Shown here: in pieces, positions 39,618 through 48,632 of the stretch
Layout: the number at the start of each line of letters is the position of its first letter
How positions within the stretch are numbered: position 1 is the first letter of the stretch
NCBI RefSeq assembly: GCF_900090295.1
Contig: NZ_LT607753.1
Location: 124,001-188,000 of the forward strand
Length of the DNA: 64,000 nucleotides
Direction: 5' to 3'
Origin: Micromonospora coxensis
GTDB taxonomy: Bacteria; Actinomycetota; Actinomycetes; Mycobacteriales; Micromonosporaceae
Position numbers and translations under genes: made by a program
The notes under the pieces: generated by a model
What the model was told of the DNA's origin: nothing
Databases searched by the model: none
The model's input: the letters and a program-made list of their open reading frames with translations, nothing else

Positions 39618-41099
39618 ATGAGCGGTGACGCGCCGGTCGACGCCCGACGGCCCGGCGGGAAGACCTTCTTCGGTCACCCGCGGGCGCTGTCGACCCTGTT
39701 CCTCACCGAGATGTGGGAGCGGTTCAGCTTCTACGGCATGCGGGCCATCCTGGTGCTGTACCTGACCGCGGCGGTCGCCGAGGACGGCCTGGGCCTGCGC
39801 GAGTCCACCGCCAACGCCGTCTACGGCACCTACAACGCCATGGTGTACCTGATGGCGCTGCCCGGCGGGTGGGTCGCCGACCGGCTGATCGGCGCGCGCC
39901 GCAGCGTGCTGGCCGGCGGCGTGGTCATCGCCGCCGGGCACTACGTGATGGCGATCCCCACCCGGTGGAGCGTCTTCGCCGGCATGGCCCTGATCGTGCT
40001 CGGCACCGGCCTGCTCAAACCGAACATCTCGACCATGGTCGGCGACCTGTACGACCGCGACTCGCCGCGGCGCGACGCCGGCTTCTCCCTCTTCTACATG
40101 GGCATCAACCTGGGCGCGTTCATCGCCCCACTGGTCTGCGGCTTCCTCGGCGAGAAGATCAACTGGCACCTGGGCTTCGCCGCCGCCGCGGTCGGCATGA
40201 CCTTCGGCGTGCTGCAGTACGTCCTCGGCCGGCGCCACCTCGGCGACGCCGGTGACCGCCCCGCCGACCCGCTGCTCGGCGCCGACCGCCGCCGCGCGCT
40301 GCGACGCATCGGCGTCGGCGCGCTGGCGCTGGCGCTGCTGCTCGCCGCGCTCGCCGTCGCCGGGCTGTTCACCGTCAACAGCGTGGTCAACCTGCTCACC
40401 GTCGCCACCGTCGTGATCACCATCGGCTACTTCGCCCGGATCCTCACCGACCGGGAGATCAGCGGCACCGAACGGCTGCGGATGAAGGCGTACCTGTGGC
40501 TGTTCGTCTTCGCCGCCTCGTTCTGGCTGATCTACGACCAGGCCGGCTCGGTGCTGAACATCTTCGCCGCCGACAACACCGACCGCGACGTGCTCGGCTT
40601 CACCTTTCCCGCCTCGTGGCTGCAGTCGGTCAACCCGATCCTGATCATCGTCGGGGCGCCGCTGGCCGCCTGGCTGTGGCTGCGCCTGGGCCACCGGGTC
40701 TCCACCCCGGTGAAGTTCGCCGTCGGCCTGGTCCTCAACGGCCTGTCGTTCGTGCTGATGGCCGCCGCCGCGCAGGCCGCCGTCGGCGGCGACCTGGTCT
40801 CCCCGTGGTGGCTGATCGCCGTGTACGCCATCCAGGTCGCCGGTGAGCTCTCGCTGAGCCCGGTCGGCCTGTCCGCCACCACCAAGCTCGCCCCGGTCAA
40901 GTACGCCAGCCAGATGATGGGCCTGTGGTTCCTCGCCACCGCCGTCGGCGACGCGATCGGCGGCCAGGTGGCCCGGCTGGCCGAGACCTGGCCCGAACCG
41001 ACGTACTTCCTGACCTTCGGGCTGGCCTCGGTGGCGCTGGGCTTGGGCGCGGTGATGGCCGGCCGGCACGTCTCCCGGCTGATGGCCGGCATCCACTGA
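39618..41099 (+). CDS. POT-family proton-dependent oligopeptide transporter
   Basis: A protein of 493 residues with about fourteen transmembrane segments. The PTR2 signature FLTEMWERFSFYGMRAILVLYL is at residues 29-50 (ExxERFxYYG motif variant), and GFSLFYMGINLGAF is the second signature. It imports di- and tripeptides with protons. ATG 39618 follows GGAGG at 5 nt. It stands alone between rbpA and the molybdopterin oxidoreductase gene. Confidence 0.93.
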   Translation: MSGDAPVDARRPGGKTFFGHPRALSTLFLTEMWERFSFYGMRAILVLYLTAAVAEDGLGLRESTANAVYGTYNAMVYLMALPGGWVADRLIGARRSVLAGGVVIAAGHYVMAIPTRWSVFAGMALIVLGTGLLKPNISTMVGDLYDRDSPRRDAGFSLFYMGINLGAFIAPLVCGFLGEKINWHLGFAAAAVGMTFGVLQYVLGRRHLGDAGDRPADPLLGADRRRALRRIGVGALALALLLAALAVAGLFTVNSVVNLLTVATVVITIGYFARILTDREISGTERLRMKAYLWLFVFAASFWLIYDQAGSVLNIFAADNTDRDVLGFTFPASWLQSVNPILIIVGAPLAAWLWLRLGHRVSTPVKFAVGLVLNGLSFVLMAAAAQAAVGGDLVSPWWLIAVYAIQVAGELSLSPVGLSATTKLAPVKYASQMMGLWFLATAVGDAIGGQVARLAETWPEPTYFLTFGLASVALGLGAVMAGRHVSRLMAGIH

Positions 41100-41141
41100 G
41101 CTGCCACCTGCGGGGGGAGGTGCGGCAGCGCCCGACGGCGA

Positions 41142-41147
41142 TAGCAT
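41142..41147 (+). promoter_or_regulatory. Minus-10 box TAGCAT of molybdopterin oxidoreductase gene
   Basis: TAGCAT ends 7 nt before ATG 41155, with no ribosome-binding site between; a leaderless start. Confidence 0.5.
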
Positions 41148-41154
41148 CCGCGGC

Positions 41155-43224
41155 ATGGCCCCCACCACGAGCGTGCACCCCGGCGCCTGCCCACTGGACT
41201 GCCCGGACACCTGCGCCTGGCAGCTCACCGTCACCGACGGCCGGGCCGTGGCATTGCGCGGCGACCCCGGGCACCCGTTCACCCGGGGCGCGCTGTGCGG
41301 CAAGGTCAACCGCTACCTCGACGTGGTCAACGGCCCCGACCGGCTCACCACCCCGCTGGTGCGGGTCGGCCCGAAGGGCGTCGGCCCGGTGTCGTACCGG
41401 CCGGCGAGCTGGGACGAGGCGGTGGCCCGGGTCGCCGACGGGCTGCGCGCCGGCATCGACCGGCACGGCCCGGAATCGGTGCTGCCGTACTACTTCGCCG
41501 GCACCATGGGCCTGGTGCAGGGCTGGACGATGGGACCACGGCTCTTCGCCCACCTCGGGGCGTCCCGGCTGCGCACCACCATCTGCACCGCCGCCGCCCG
41601 GGCCGCCCTCGCCTCGATCTACGGCGGGTCCGTCGGCTTCGAACCGGAGTCGATCGTCGAGGCGAAGCTGATCGTGCTGTGGGGGGCGAACCTGCTCTCG
41701 ACCAACCTGCACCACTGGCCGTTCGTGGCCGAGGCCCGCCGCCGCGGCGCGTACGTGGTGACCGTCGACCCGCTGCGCACCGACACCGCCGCCCGCAGCG
41801 ACGAGCACGTCGCCCCGCTGCCCGGCACCGACGCCGCCCTCGCCCTCGGGCTGATGCGCCACATCCGCGACCTCGGCGCCGCCGACACCGAGTGGCTCGC
41901 CGCGCACACCACCGGCTGGGAGCGGCTGCGGGCCCGACTGGACGAGTGGCCGGTCGACCGGGCCGCCGCCGAGTGCGGCCTCGACGTCGACGTGCTGCGC
42001 CGCCTCGGCGAACGGATCGCCACCACCCGTCCCACCGCCATCCGGGTCGGGCTCGGCCTGCAACGGCACGCCGGCGCCGGGCAGGCGATCCGGGCGATCG
42101 CGGCCATCGCGCTGGTCACCGGCGACTTCCGCCACCCCGGCGGCGGCGCCCTGGTCACCACCAGCGGGCACCACCGCATCGACCCCGACCGGGTGGCCCG
42201 CCCCGCCGACATGCCCGCCCCGCCGGCCCGGTCGATCAACATGAGCCGGCTCGCCGCCGCGCTGACCGGCGAGGTCGACCCGCCGGTCAGCGCCCTGGTC
42301 GTCTTCGACGCCAACCCCGTCGCCACCGTCCCCGACCAGAACCGGCTCCGGCAGGGCCTGGGCCGCGCCGACCTGTTCACCGTGGTGCTGGAGCAGCGCT
42401 GGACCGACACCTGCGACTTCGCCGACGTGGTGCTGCCGGCCACCATGCAGCCCGAACACCTCGACCTGCACACCTCCTACGGCCACCACTACGCCACCCT
42501 CAACCTGCCGGCGACCGTCGCGCCGGGGCAGGCGCTGCCCAACACCGAGATCTTCCGGCGCATCGCCGCCGCCCTCGGCCTGGCGCACCCCCGGCTGCGC
42601 GACAGCGACACCGACCTGGTCCGGCAACTGCTCGACGGCAGCGGCGTCAGCTACGAGGAGCTGGAGCGGGCCACGTACGCGCGGGCCACCGGCGTCGAGG
42701 TCGGCACCGCCCCGTACGCCAAGGGCGGCTTCCCCACCCGCGACGGGCGGGCCCGGCTGTACGACCCGCAGCTCACCGCGCAGGGCGTCGACCCGCTCGT
42801 CGGCTACACCCCGCCCGCCGAGGCCGGCGACACCGACCTGGCCCGCCGGTTCCCGCTGGCGCTGATCTCCCCGGCCGGCCGGTACCTGATGAACTCGACG
42901 TTCGCGTCGCAGCCGTGGCACCTGCGGCGCAGCGGCCCGCCCCGCATCCACCTGCACCCCGACGACGCCGCCGCCCGGGGCCTGGCCGACGGCGACACCG
43001 CCCGGGTGCACAACGACCGCGGCGAGTTCCTCGCCACCGTCGCCGTCGACGACGCCACCCGACCCGGACTGGCGTTCACCTACAAGGCGTACTGGGCGCG
43101 GCTGAGCCCCGGCGGCAGCACCGTCAACGCGGTCACCGCCGTCCGCGACACCGACCTCGGTGGCGGGCCCACCTTCCACGACACCCGCGTCGAGGTGCGG
43201 GCCGTCCCGGCTCAGCCGGCCTGA
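41155..43224 (+). CDS. Molybdopterin-dependent oxidoreductase (DMSO reductase family)
   Basis: A protein of 689 residues. The N-terminal Cys cluster C12-P-L-D-C16-P-D-T-C20 with a distal Cys in GALCGK binds 4Fe-4S. The central molybdopterin domains (LWGANLLSTNLHHW, FDANPVATVPDQN) and the C-terminal molybdopterin-dinucleotide domain (SPAGRYLMNSTFAS, HPDDAAARGLADGD) follow. No twin-arginine signal is present, so it is cytoplasmic. No electron-transfer subunit gene is adjacent and the substrate is unknown. The end overlaps the convergent coiled-coil gene by 13 bp. Confidence 0.9.
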   Translation: MAPTTSVHPGACPLDCPDTCAWQLTVTDGRAVALRGDPGHPFTRGALCGKVNRYLDVVNGPDRLTTPLVRVGPKGVGPVSYRPASWDEAVARVADGLRAGIDRHGPESVLPYYFAGTMGLVQGWTMGPRLFAHLGASRLRTTICTAAARAALASIYGGSVGFEPESIVEAKLIVLWGANLLSTNLHHWPFVAEARRRGAYVVTVDPLRTDTAARSDEHVAPLPGTDAALALGLMRHIRDLGAADTEWLAAHTTGWERLRARLDEWPVDRAAAECGLDVDVLRRLGERIATTRPTAIRVGLGLQRHAGAGQAIRAIAAIALVTGDFRHPGGGALVTTSGHHRIDPDRVARPADMPAPPARSINMSRLAAALTGEVDPPVSALVVFDANPVATVPDQNRLRQGLGRADLFTVVLEQRWTDTCDFADVVLPATMQPEHLDLHTSYGHHYATLNLPATVAPGQALPNTEIFRRIAAALGLAHPRLRDSDTDLVRQLLDGSGVSYEELERATYARATGVEVGTAPYAKGGFPTRDGRARLYDPQLTAQGVDPLVGYTPPAEAGDTDLARRFPLALISPAGRYLMNSTFASQPWHLRRSGPPRIHLHPDDAAARGLADGDTARVHNDRGEFLATVAVDDATRPGLAFTYKAYWARLSPGGSTVNAVTAVRDTDLGGGPTFHDTRVEVRAVPAQPA

Positions 43225-44330
43225 GCCGGGGTACCGAGCCGGGCCAGCGCCGTCGCCAGGTCGCTGACCTGGTCGGCGAGCTGCGCGGCGCGACGCTGGG
43301 CGGCGTCGCGGTCGGCCTCGGCCGCGCGCAGGCGTACCTCCAGCTCGGCCAGGCGGGCCTGGACGGCGGCGGCGACCTGCCGCGACGCGGCCAGCTCCGC
43401 GGTGGCCGCGTCGCGCTGCCCGAGCGCGGCGGCCACCTCCTCCCGCGCCCGCGCCGACGTCGCGGCGGCCTCCTCGCGGCTGCGCTCGGCGCTCGCCCGC
43501 GCGGCGTCGCGGTCCCGCAGCGCCGCCTCGGCGTCGGCGCGGGCCTGCCGGGCCTGCCCGGCGTGCCGGTCGGCGTCCGCGCGTGCCGCCGCCGCGTCGG
43601 CGCCCGCCTGCTCGGCGCGGGCCAGGGCCTCGGCCGCGGCGGCGGTGGCCCGCTGCGCGTCGGCGTGGGCGGCGTCGCGGGCCACGCTCAGGTCGGCGGC
43701 GCGCTGCCGCTCGCTGTCCCGCTCCGCCCGCAGGCCGCGCAGCTCGTGGCGGGCGGCGTCGCGGTCCCGTTCGGCCTGTACCCGCAACGCCTCGGCGGCG
43801 CCGGCGGCACGGCGGGCGGCCTCGGCCGCGGTCTCGGCCCGCTGCGCGTGCTCCTCGGCGGCGGCGGCCCGGTCGTCGGCCTGCCGCGCCCGCGCCTCGG
43901 CGGCCTCCCGGTCGGCGACGGCGACCCGGGCCTCCTGCCGGGCGCGCGCCGCGTCGGCGCTCGCGGCCTCGGCGTCGGCGCGGGCCTCGTCGCGTTCGGT
44001 GTGCGCCTGGGCGATCTGCGCGGCGGTCTCGGCGCGGACCTGGGCGAGCTGCCGCTCGACCCCGACCGGGGACAGTTCGGCGTGCAGCGCCTCGGTCAGC
44101 GTCTCCACGATCTGGTCGAGCCGGTCCACCGCCTCCCAGGTCCGCGCGACCTGCCCGGGCAGGCCGGGGGCGTTGCGGTGGCGCATCCGCGAGTTGCGTG
44201 ACGCCCGTTGGCAGGCGCCGTCGTTGTCCCGGCAGTACCGGAACGGCCGGCCCGCGCCGGCACGCTGCGGCACCTCCCGTCCACAGTGCGCGCAGGGGCG
44301 GGTCTCGGCGGGTGCGGGCTGGGCGTCCAT
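43212..44330 (-). CDS. Zinc-ribbon protein with long alanine-rich coiled coil
   Basis: A protein of 372 residues. An N-terminal zinc-binding-like cluster (CAHCGREVPQ, then YCRDNDGACQ) is followed by about 270 residues of uninterrupted heptad-like sequence rich in Ala, Glu, Arg and Gln, predicted as a single coiled coil. This layout is known from actinobacterial KfrA-like or nucleoid-associated proteins, but function is unknown. ATG 44330 is 9 nt from TAGACT (44340-44345, minus strand), which also overlaps the stop of the upstream transporter gene. Confidence 0.8.
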   Translation of the reverse strand: MDAQPAPAETRPCAHCGREVPQRAGAGRPFRYCRDNDGACQRASRNSRMRHRNAPGLPGQVARTWEAVDRLDQIVETLTEALHAELSPVGVERQLAQVRAETAAQIAQAHTERDEARADAEAASADAARARQEARVAVADREAAEARARQADDRAAAAEEHAQRAETAAEAARRAAGAAEALRVQAERDRDAARHELRGLRAERDSERQRAADLSVARDAAHADAQRATAAAAEALARAEQAGADAAAARADADRHAGQARQARADAEAALRDRDAARASAERSREEAAATSARAREEVAAALGQRDAATAELAASRQVAAAVQARLAELEVRLRAAEADRDAAQRRAAQLADQVSDLATALARLGTPAQAG

Positions 44331-44342
44331 CGAGGCGGAAGT

Positions 44343-45695
44343 CTAGTGCGCGGCGCCGACCGGCCGGTCCGCGGCGCGGGCCGCGCCGTCGAGGGTGTAG
44401 CGGCGTTGCAGCAGCACCGCCAGCAGCATCGCCGCGGCGGGCAGCAACCCGAAACCCCAGCGGATCGCGGCCAGCGCCGAGTCGGGCTGCACGACGCTCT
44501 GCCCGGCGGCGGACGCGACGAACCCACCGGCGGCCAGGCACAGCGCGTACGCCCACGGGCCCAGCGCCGCGCCGGTGGCCTCGGTCGCCGTCCACACCCC
44601 GGTGTAGGTGCCGGCGGCGCCGGTGCCGGCGCGGATCACGTCCGGCACCATCGCGAACGGCAGCAGTTGCATGCCGGCGAACGCGACGCCGAGCACCGCC
44701 ACCGCGGCGACGAGCACCGCCAGCCCGGCCGGCCGTCCCACCGCGAGGACCAGCGAGCCGACGGCGAACGCGCCCTGCGCGACGAGCAGGGCGCGCTGCT
44801 TGCCGACCCGGCGGGCCACCGCCAGCCAGCCGGGGGTGACCAGCAGGGCCGGGGCGACGAACGCGGCCACCAGCACGGTGGTCAGCCCGGGACGGCCCAG
44901 TTCGTACTCGGCGTAGTAGGGCACCCCGGCCAGCACCAGGTGGGTGGTGGTCGACATCGCCAGGTAGGCGGCGACCAGCCAGCGGAACTGCCGGTCCCGC
45001 AGGGCCGCGCCCAGCGCCCGCCACCCACCGGTGTGCCCGGCGGTCGGCGCGGCGGCGGTGCGGCGCAGCCGGGCGATGCCGGCGACACCGACCAGCATGG
45101 CGGCGAGCATGCCGACGGCCAGCAGCATCCCCATCCGCTGGTAGCCGGCGCGGGTGGCGGTGTCCCCGCCGGCCAGCAGCGGTGCCAGCAGGCCGGAGAC
45201 GAGGATGCCGAGGGTCAGCACCACCATCCGGAAGGCCATCAGCCGGGTCCGCTCGTGGTAGCCGATCCGCAGGTCGGCGGGGGTGGCCAGGTAGGGGACC
45301 TGGTAGGCGGCGAAGAGCAGGTTGCCGGCGACGAAGGCGAGGGCCACCCAGGCCGCCGCCGGGGCGCCGCTGAGCCCGCCGGGCACGGCGAACAGCGCGG
45401 CGAACGCGACCGGCAGCGCGCAGCCGAGCAGCAGCAGCCGCCGCCGGTCACCCCGGCGGGCCTGCTCGACGTCGCAGCGGTGCCCGATCCACGGGTGCAG
45501 CAGCACGTCGGCGACCTTGGGCAGCAGTAGCGCCAGACCGGCCAGCCACGGCGTGACCGCCAGCACGTCGGTGAGGAAGTAGAGCAGCAGCAGGCCGGGC
45601 ACGGTGACCCAGACGCCCATGCCGAGCGAGCCGGCGGCGAAGCCGAGCAACGGCGCGCGGGGCAGCGCGGCCACCTGCTGGTCGGGCCCGCTCAT
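44343..45695 (-). CDS. GPH-type MFS transporter
   Basis: A protein of 450 residues with about twelve transmembrane segments, matching the glycoside-pentoside-hexuronide:cation symporter (MFS_2) family (KVADVLLHPWIGHRCD and RTRLMAFRMVVLTLGILVSG, by position). The substrate could be a sugar or, given the neighbours, another solute. ATG 45695 follows GGAGG at 5 nt. It is divergent from a TetR gene across 72 bp containing the operator. Confidence 0.88.
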   Translation of the reverse strand: MSGPDQQVAALPRAPLLGFAAGSLGMGVWVTVPGLLLLYFLTDVLAVTPWLAGLALLLPKVADVLLHPWIGHRCDVEQARRGDRRRLLLLGCALPVAFAALFAVPGGLSGAPAAAWVALAFVAGNLLFAAYQVPYLATPADLRIGYHERTRLMAFRMVVLTLGILVSGLLAPLLAGGDTATRAGYQRMGMLLAVGMLAAMLVGVAGIARLRRTAAAPTAGHTGGWRALGAALRDRQFRWLVAAYLAMSTTTHLVLAGVPYYAEYELGRPGLTTVLVAAFVAPALLVTPGWLAVARRVGKQRALLVAQGAFAVGSLVLAVGRPAGLAVLVAAVAVLGVAFAGMQLLPFAMVPDVIRAGTGAAGTYTGVWTATEATGAALGPWAYALCLAAGGFVASAAGQSVVQPDSALAAIRWGFGLLPAAAMLLAVLLQRRYTLDGAARAADRPVGAAH

Positions 45696-45726
45696 CGCGG
45701 CCTCCTGTCCCGGGCGCGTCGCCCAC

Positions 45727-45748
45727 CAATCCAACGGATGCTGGATTG
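45727..45748. promoter_or_regulatory. TetR operator, site 1: CAATCCA-N8-TGGATTG
   Basis: Perfect 7-bp arms between the divergent transporter and TetR starts. The core CGTTGGATT on the minus strand is repeated in front of the monooxygenase operon. Confidence 0.65.
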
Positions 45749-45767
45749 TAGGGGCAGAATGGTCGCC

Positions 45768-46415
45768 ATGACCATGCCCCGCCGCCGACCGGGCCGGCCC
45801 CGCCGCGACCAGAGCCGCGACACCCGCGAGGCGGTGCTCGCCGCCGCGACCACACTCTTCGCCCAGCGGGGCTTCGACGCCGTCGGACTGCGGGAGGTCG
45901 CCGCCGCCGCCGGCGTCGACGTGGCCACCGTCTCGCACCACACCGGCACGAAGGCGCAGCTCTACGACGCCTGCTTCGCCCGGGTCTTCGCCGCCGAACG
46001 CCAGGCCCTGGAGGCGGCGGCCGGCAACGCCCGGGCGGCGCTGGAGGCCGGGCCGGCTGCGGCACTGCGGGCCCTGCACGATCTGGTGGACGTGTTCGTG
46101 GACTTCCTGGAGGACCGGCCGGAGACCACCGCGCTGTGGCTGCGCCGCTGGCTGGAACCGCACCGGCACGCCGAGTTGGACCAGCGCTACGCCGCGCCGC
46201 TGTACCGCCTGGTCACCGAGTTGCTCACCGCCGCCGCGGCCAGTGGCGCGCTGGTCGAGCCGACCCCGCACGTGACGGTGCGCAGCCTGGTGTGGGCGGT
46301 GCACGCCCACGTGGTGGCCCTGGCCGCCTCGGACGGCTCGCCGGCGCGGGAGCGGCGGGAGTTCCGCGCCTTCGTGCACCGCCTCCTCGACGGGCTGTAC
46401 GGCAGCAGCTCTTGA
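45768..46415 (+). CDS. TetR-family transcriptional regulator
   Basis: A protein of 215 residues. The helix-turn-helix is REVAAAAGVDVATVSHHTGTKAQLYDACF (by position about 37-65), and the C-terminal domain is TetR_C-like. ATG 45768 is preferred; CAGAAT, a near-consensus minus-10, ends 7 nt upstream, and ATG 45759 is an alternative. It probably binds the repeats upstream of itself, the divergent transporter gene and the downstream monooxygenase operon. Confidence 0.9.
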   Translation: MTMPRRRPGRPRRDQSRDTREAVLAAATTLFAQRGFDAVGLREVAAAAGVDVATVSHHTGTKAQLYDACFARVFAAERQALEAAAGNARAALEAGPAAALRALHDLVDVFVDFLEDRPETTALWLRRWLEPHRHAELDQRYAAPLYRLVTELLTAAAASGALVEPTPHVTVRSLVWAVHAHVVALAASDGSPARERREFRAFVHRLLDGLYGSSS

Positions 46416-46437
46416 CGCGCCGCCGCACCCCGGCCAT

Positions 46438-46457
46438 TATCCGACAGTCGTTGGATT
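46438..46457. promoter_or_regulatory. TetR operator, site 2 before monooxygenase gene
   Basis: TATCCGACAGTCGTTGGATT matches the reverse complement of the corresponding 20 bp at site 1 (45728-45747) at 15 of 20 positions, including CGTTGGATT. It lies 15 bp before the monooxygenase ATG. Confidence 0.6.
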
Positions 46458-46471
46458 AGAGGGGAGTGGCG

Positions 46472-47812
46472 ATGAGCGCGCAGCCGGTCGTGGCGGTCAT
46501 CGGGGCGGGCGCCGCCGGGCTGGCCACCCTCAAGGCCCTCGCCGACGCCCGCGTGCCGGCGGTCTGCTTCGAGGCCGGCGACTGCGTCGGCGGGCTGTGG
46601 GTGTTCGGCGCGGCCGGGTCGCCGGCGTACCGCACGCTGCACCTGAACACCAGCAAGGCGCGCACCCAGTTCGCCGACCACCCGATGCCGGCGCACTGGC
46701 CCGACTACCCCGACCACACCCGCGTCGCCGGCTGGCTCGGCGACTACGCCGACCGCTTCGGCCTGCGCGAGGCGATCCGGCTGCGCCACGTCGTCGACCG
46801 GGTGGTCCCCGAGACCGGCGGCCGGTGGCAGGTGCACGCCGACACCCCCGACGGCCCGGTTCGCGTCACCGTCGACGCCGTCGTCGTCGCCAACGGGCAC
46901 AACCGGGCGCCGAAGACCCCCGGGGTGCCCACCGGCACGGTGCGGCAGATGCACAGCCACGCCTACCGCGGCCCGGAGCAGCTCGCCGGCCGGCGGGTGC
47001 TCGTCGTCGGCGGCGGCAACTCGGCCATGGACATCGCCGTGGACGCCTCCCACGCCGCCGCCCGTACCCTGCTGTCGCTGCGCCGGGGCGTCTGGGTGGT
47101 GCCGAAGCACCTGCTCGGCCGCCCGTCGGACACCCTCAACGGGGCCCTGGCCCGCCGGCTGCCGTGGCGGCTGCGCCAGCGGATCAGCCAGCGGATGCTC
47201 GCCGCCACCGTCGGCCCACCGCAGCGCTACGGCCTGCCCGCCCCCAGCCACGGCTTCCTGCAGGACCATCCCACCCTCTCCGACGGGCTGCTGTCCCGAC
47301 TCACCCACGGCGAGATCGAGGTCCGCCCCGGCGTCACCGGCTTCGACGGCGACACCGTCACCTTCGCCGACGGGCGCAGCGACGAGATCGACCTGGTGAT
47401 CTGGTGCACCGGCTACCGGGTGGAGGTGCCGTTCCTCGACCCGGCGCTGCTCGGCGACGGCGCGGACACCCTGCCGCTGTACCGGCACGTCTTCCACCCC
47501 GACGTGCCCGGCCTGACGTTCGTCGGGCTGATGCAGTCCACCGGCGCCGCCTTCCCGCTGCTCGAGGCGCAGGCCCGGCTGGTCGCCGCGCACCTGGCCG
47601 GCACGTACGCGCTGCCCGACCCGGCGCGCCAGCACGCCGACATCCGCGCCGAACTGCGCGCCGCCGTCGACCGGTGGGGCGAGCGCCGGCCCGCCATGCG
47701 GGTCGACTTCGACGCGTACCTGGCGCTGCTGGGCCGGGAACTCACCGCCGGCGCCCGCCGCGCCGCCCGGGGCGAGGGCGTGCGCTTCCCCGGCGCGCCG
47801 GTGCGGCCGTGA
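46472..47812 (+). CDS. Flavin-containing monooxygenase
   Basis: A protein of 446 residues. The FAD motif is VIGAGAAG, the NADPH motif VVGGGNSAMD, and the fingerprint region reads MHSHAYRGPEQ where class B enzymes have FxGxxxHxxxY. It oxygenates soft heteroatoms or ketones. ATG 46472 follows GAGGGGAG at 5 nt. The stop overlaps the SDR start by four bases (GTGA), forming an operon under the TetR site. Confidence 0.9.
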   Translation: MSAQPVVAVIGAGAAGLATLKALADARVPAVCFEAGDCVGGLWVFGAAGSPAYRTLHLNTSKARTQFADHPMPAHWPDYPDHTRVAGWLGDYADRFGLREAIRLRHVVDRVVPETGGRWQVHADTPDGPVRVTVDAVVVANGHNRAPKTPGVPTGTVRQMHSHAYRGPEQLAGRRVLVVGGGNSAMDIAVDASHAAARTLLSLRRGVWVVPKHLLGRPSDTLNGALARRLPWRLRQRISQRMLAATVGPPQRYGLPAPSHGFLQDHPTLSDGLLSRLTHGEIEVRPGVTGFDGDTVTFADGRSDEIDLVIWCTGYRVEVPFLDPALLGDGADTLPLYRHVFHPDVPGLTFVGLMQSTGAAFPLLEAQARLVAAHLAGTYALPDPARQHADIRAELRAAVDRWGERRPAMRVDFDAYLALLGRELTAGARRAARGEGVRFPGAPVRP

Positions 47813-48627
47813 CCGGCCTGCGGGGCCGCCGGGTGCTCGTCACCGGCGCCCAGGGCACCTTCGGCCGGCACCTGTGCGCCGCGCTGCGCGCCGCCGGAGC
47901 CGAGGTCGTCGGCCTGGACAGGCACCCGGACACCACCGCCGCGGTGCTCGGCTGCGACCTGACCGACCCGGCCGCCGTGGCGCCGGCGGTACGCGCCGCC
48001 GTCGACCGGCTCGGCGGGCTGGATCTGCTGGTCAACAACGCCGGCGTCGGCGGGCCCGCCCCGGCGGAGCTGCCCCCGGACGAGGCGGTGCGGGCGCAGC
48101 TGGAGGTGAACCTGCTCGCCGCCTGGCGGACCACCGCCGCCGCCCTGCCCGACCTCGTCGCCGCCCGCGGGCGGGTGATCTTCGTGGCCAGCCGGATGGC
48201 CGTGCTGCCGCTGCCCCTCGCGGCGGCGTACGGGGTGAGCAAGCGGGCCCTCGTCGCGTACGCCGACGCGCTGCGCCTGGAGGTCGGCACCCACGTCGGG
48301 GTCAGCGTCGTCTACCCCAGCATGGTCGCCTCGCCGATCCACGACAGCACCGCCCGGGCCGGGCTGTCCCTGAGCGGGGTGTCCCGGCTGGAGCCGGTGC
48401 AGGGCGTGGTCGCGGCGATCCTGCGGGCGGCCACCGCCCGACGGGCGCCCCGCGACGTCGCCACCACCGGCCGGGGACGTCTGGAGATGGCCCTGGCCCG
48501 GCACGCGCCGGCGCTGGCCGACCGGCTCGTGCGGCGTACCGTCGCGGCGCGGATCGCCGCCGGTGACCTGGACGGCGCGTCGCTGGCGGCCGGCATGGTG
48601 CGCCGGCACCGCGACCCGGGCCGGTAG
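47809..48627 (+). CDS. Short-chain dehydrogenase/reductase
   Basis: A classical SDR of 272 residues with a TGAQGTFG cofactor loop, NNAG (NNAGVGG), catalytic S in FVASRMA and YxxxK in AYGVSKRAL. It probably reduces or oxidises the product or substrate of the coupled monooxygenase. The C-terminal 50 residues are helical and basic, an extension seen in membrane-associated SDRs. Its stop is 5 bp from the convergent GH95 stop. Confidence 0.92.
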   Translation: MTGLRGRRVLVTGAQGTFGRHLCAALRAAGAEVVGLDRHPDTTAAVLGCDLTDPAAVAPAVRAAVDRLGGLDLLVNNAGVGGPAPAELPPDEAVRAQLEVNLLAAWRTTAAALPDLVAARGRVIFVASRMAVLPLPLAAAYGVSKRALVAYADALRLEVGTHVGVSVVYPSMVASPIHDSTARAGLSLSGVSRLEPVQGVVAAILRAATARRAPRDVATTGRGRLEMALARHAPALADRLVRRTVAARIAAGDLDGASLAAGMVRRHRDPGR

Positions 48628-48632
48628 CGGGC

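Noticed and set aside
46472..48627. Including the monooxygenase-SDR pair in the glycan locus
   Set aside because: They are convergent with GH95, carry the TetR site rather than LacI or ROK sites, and have no sugar-related motif.
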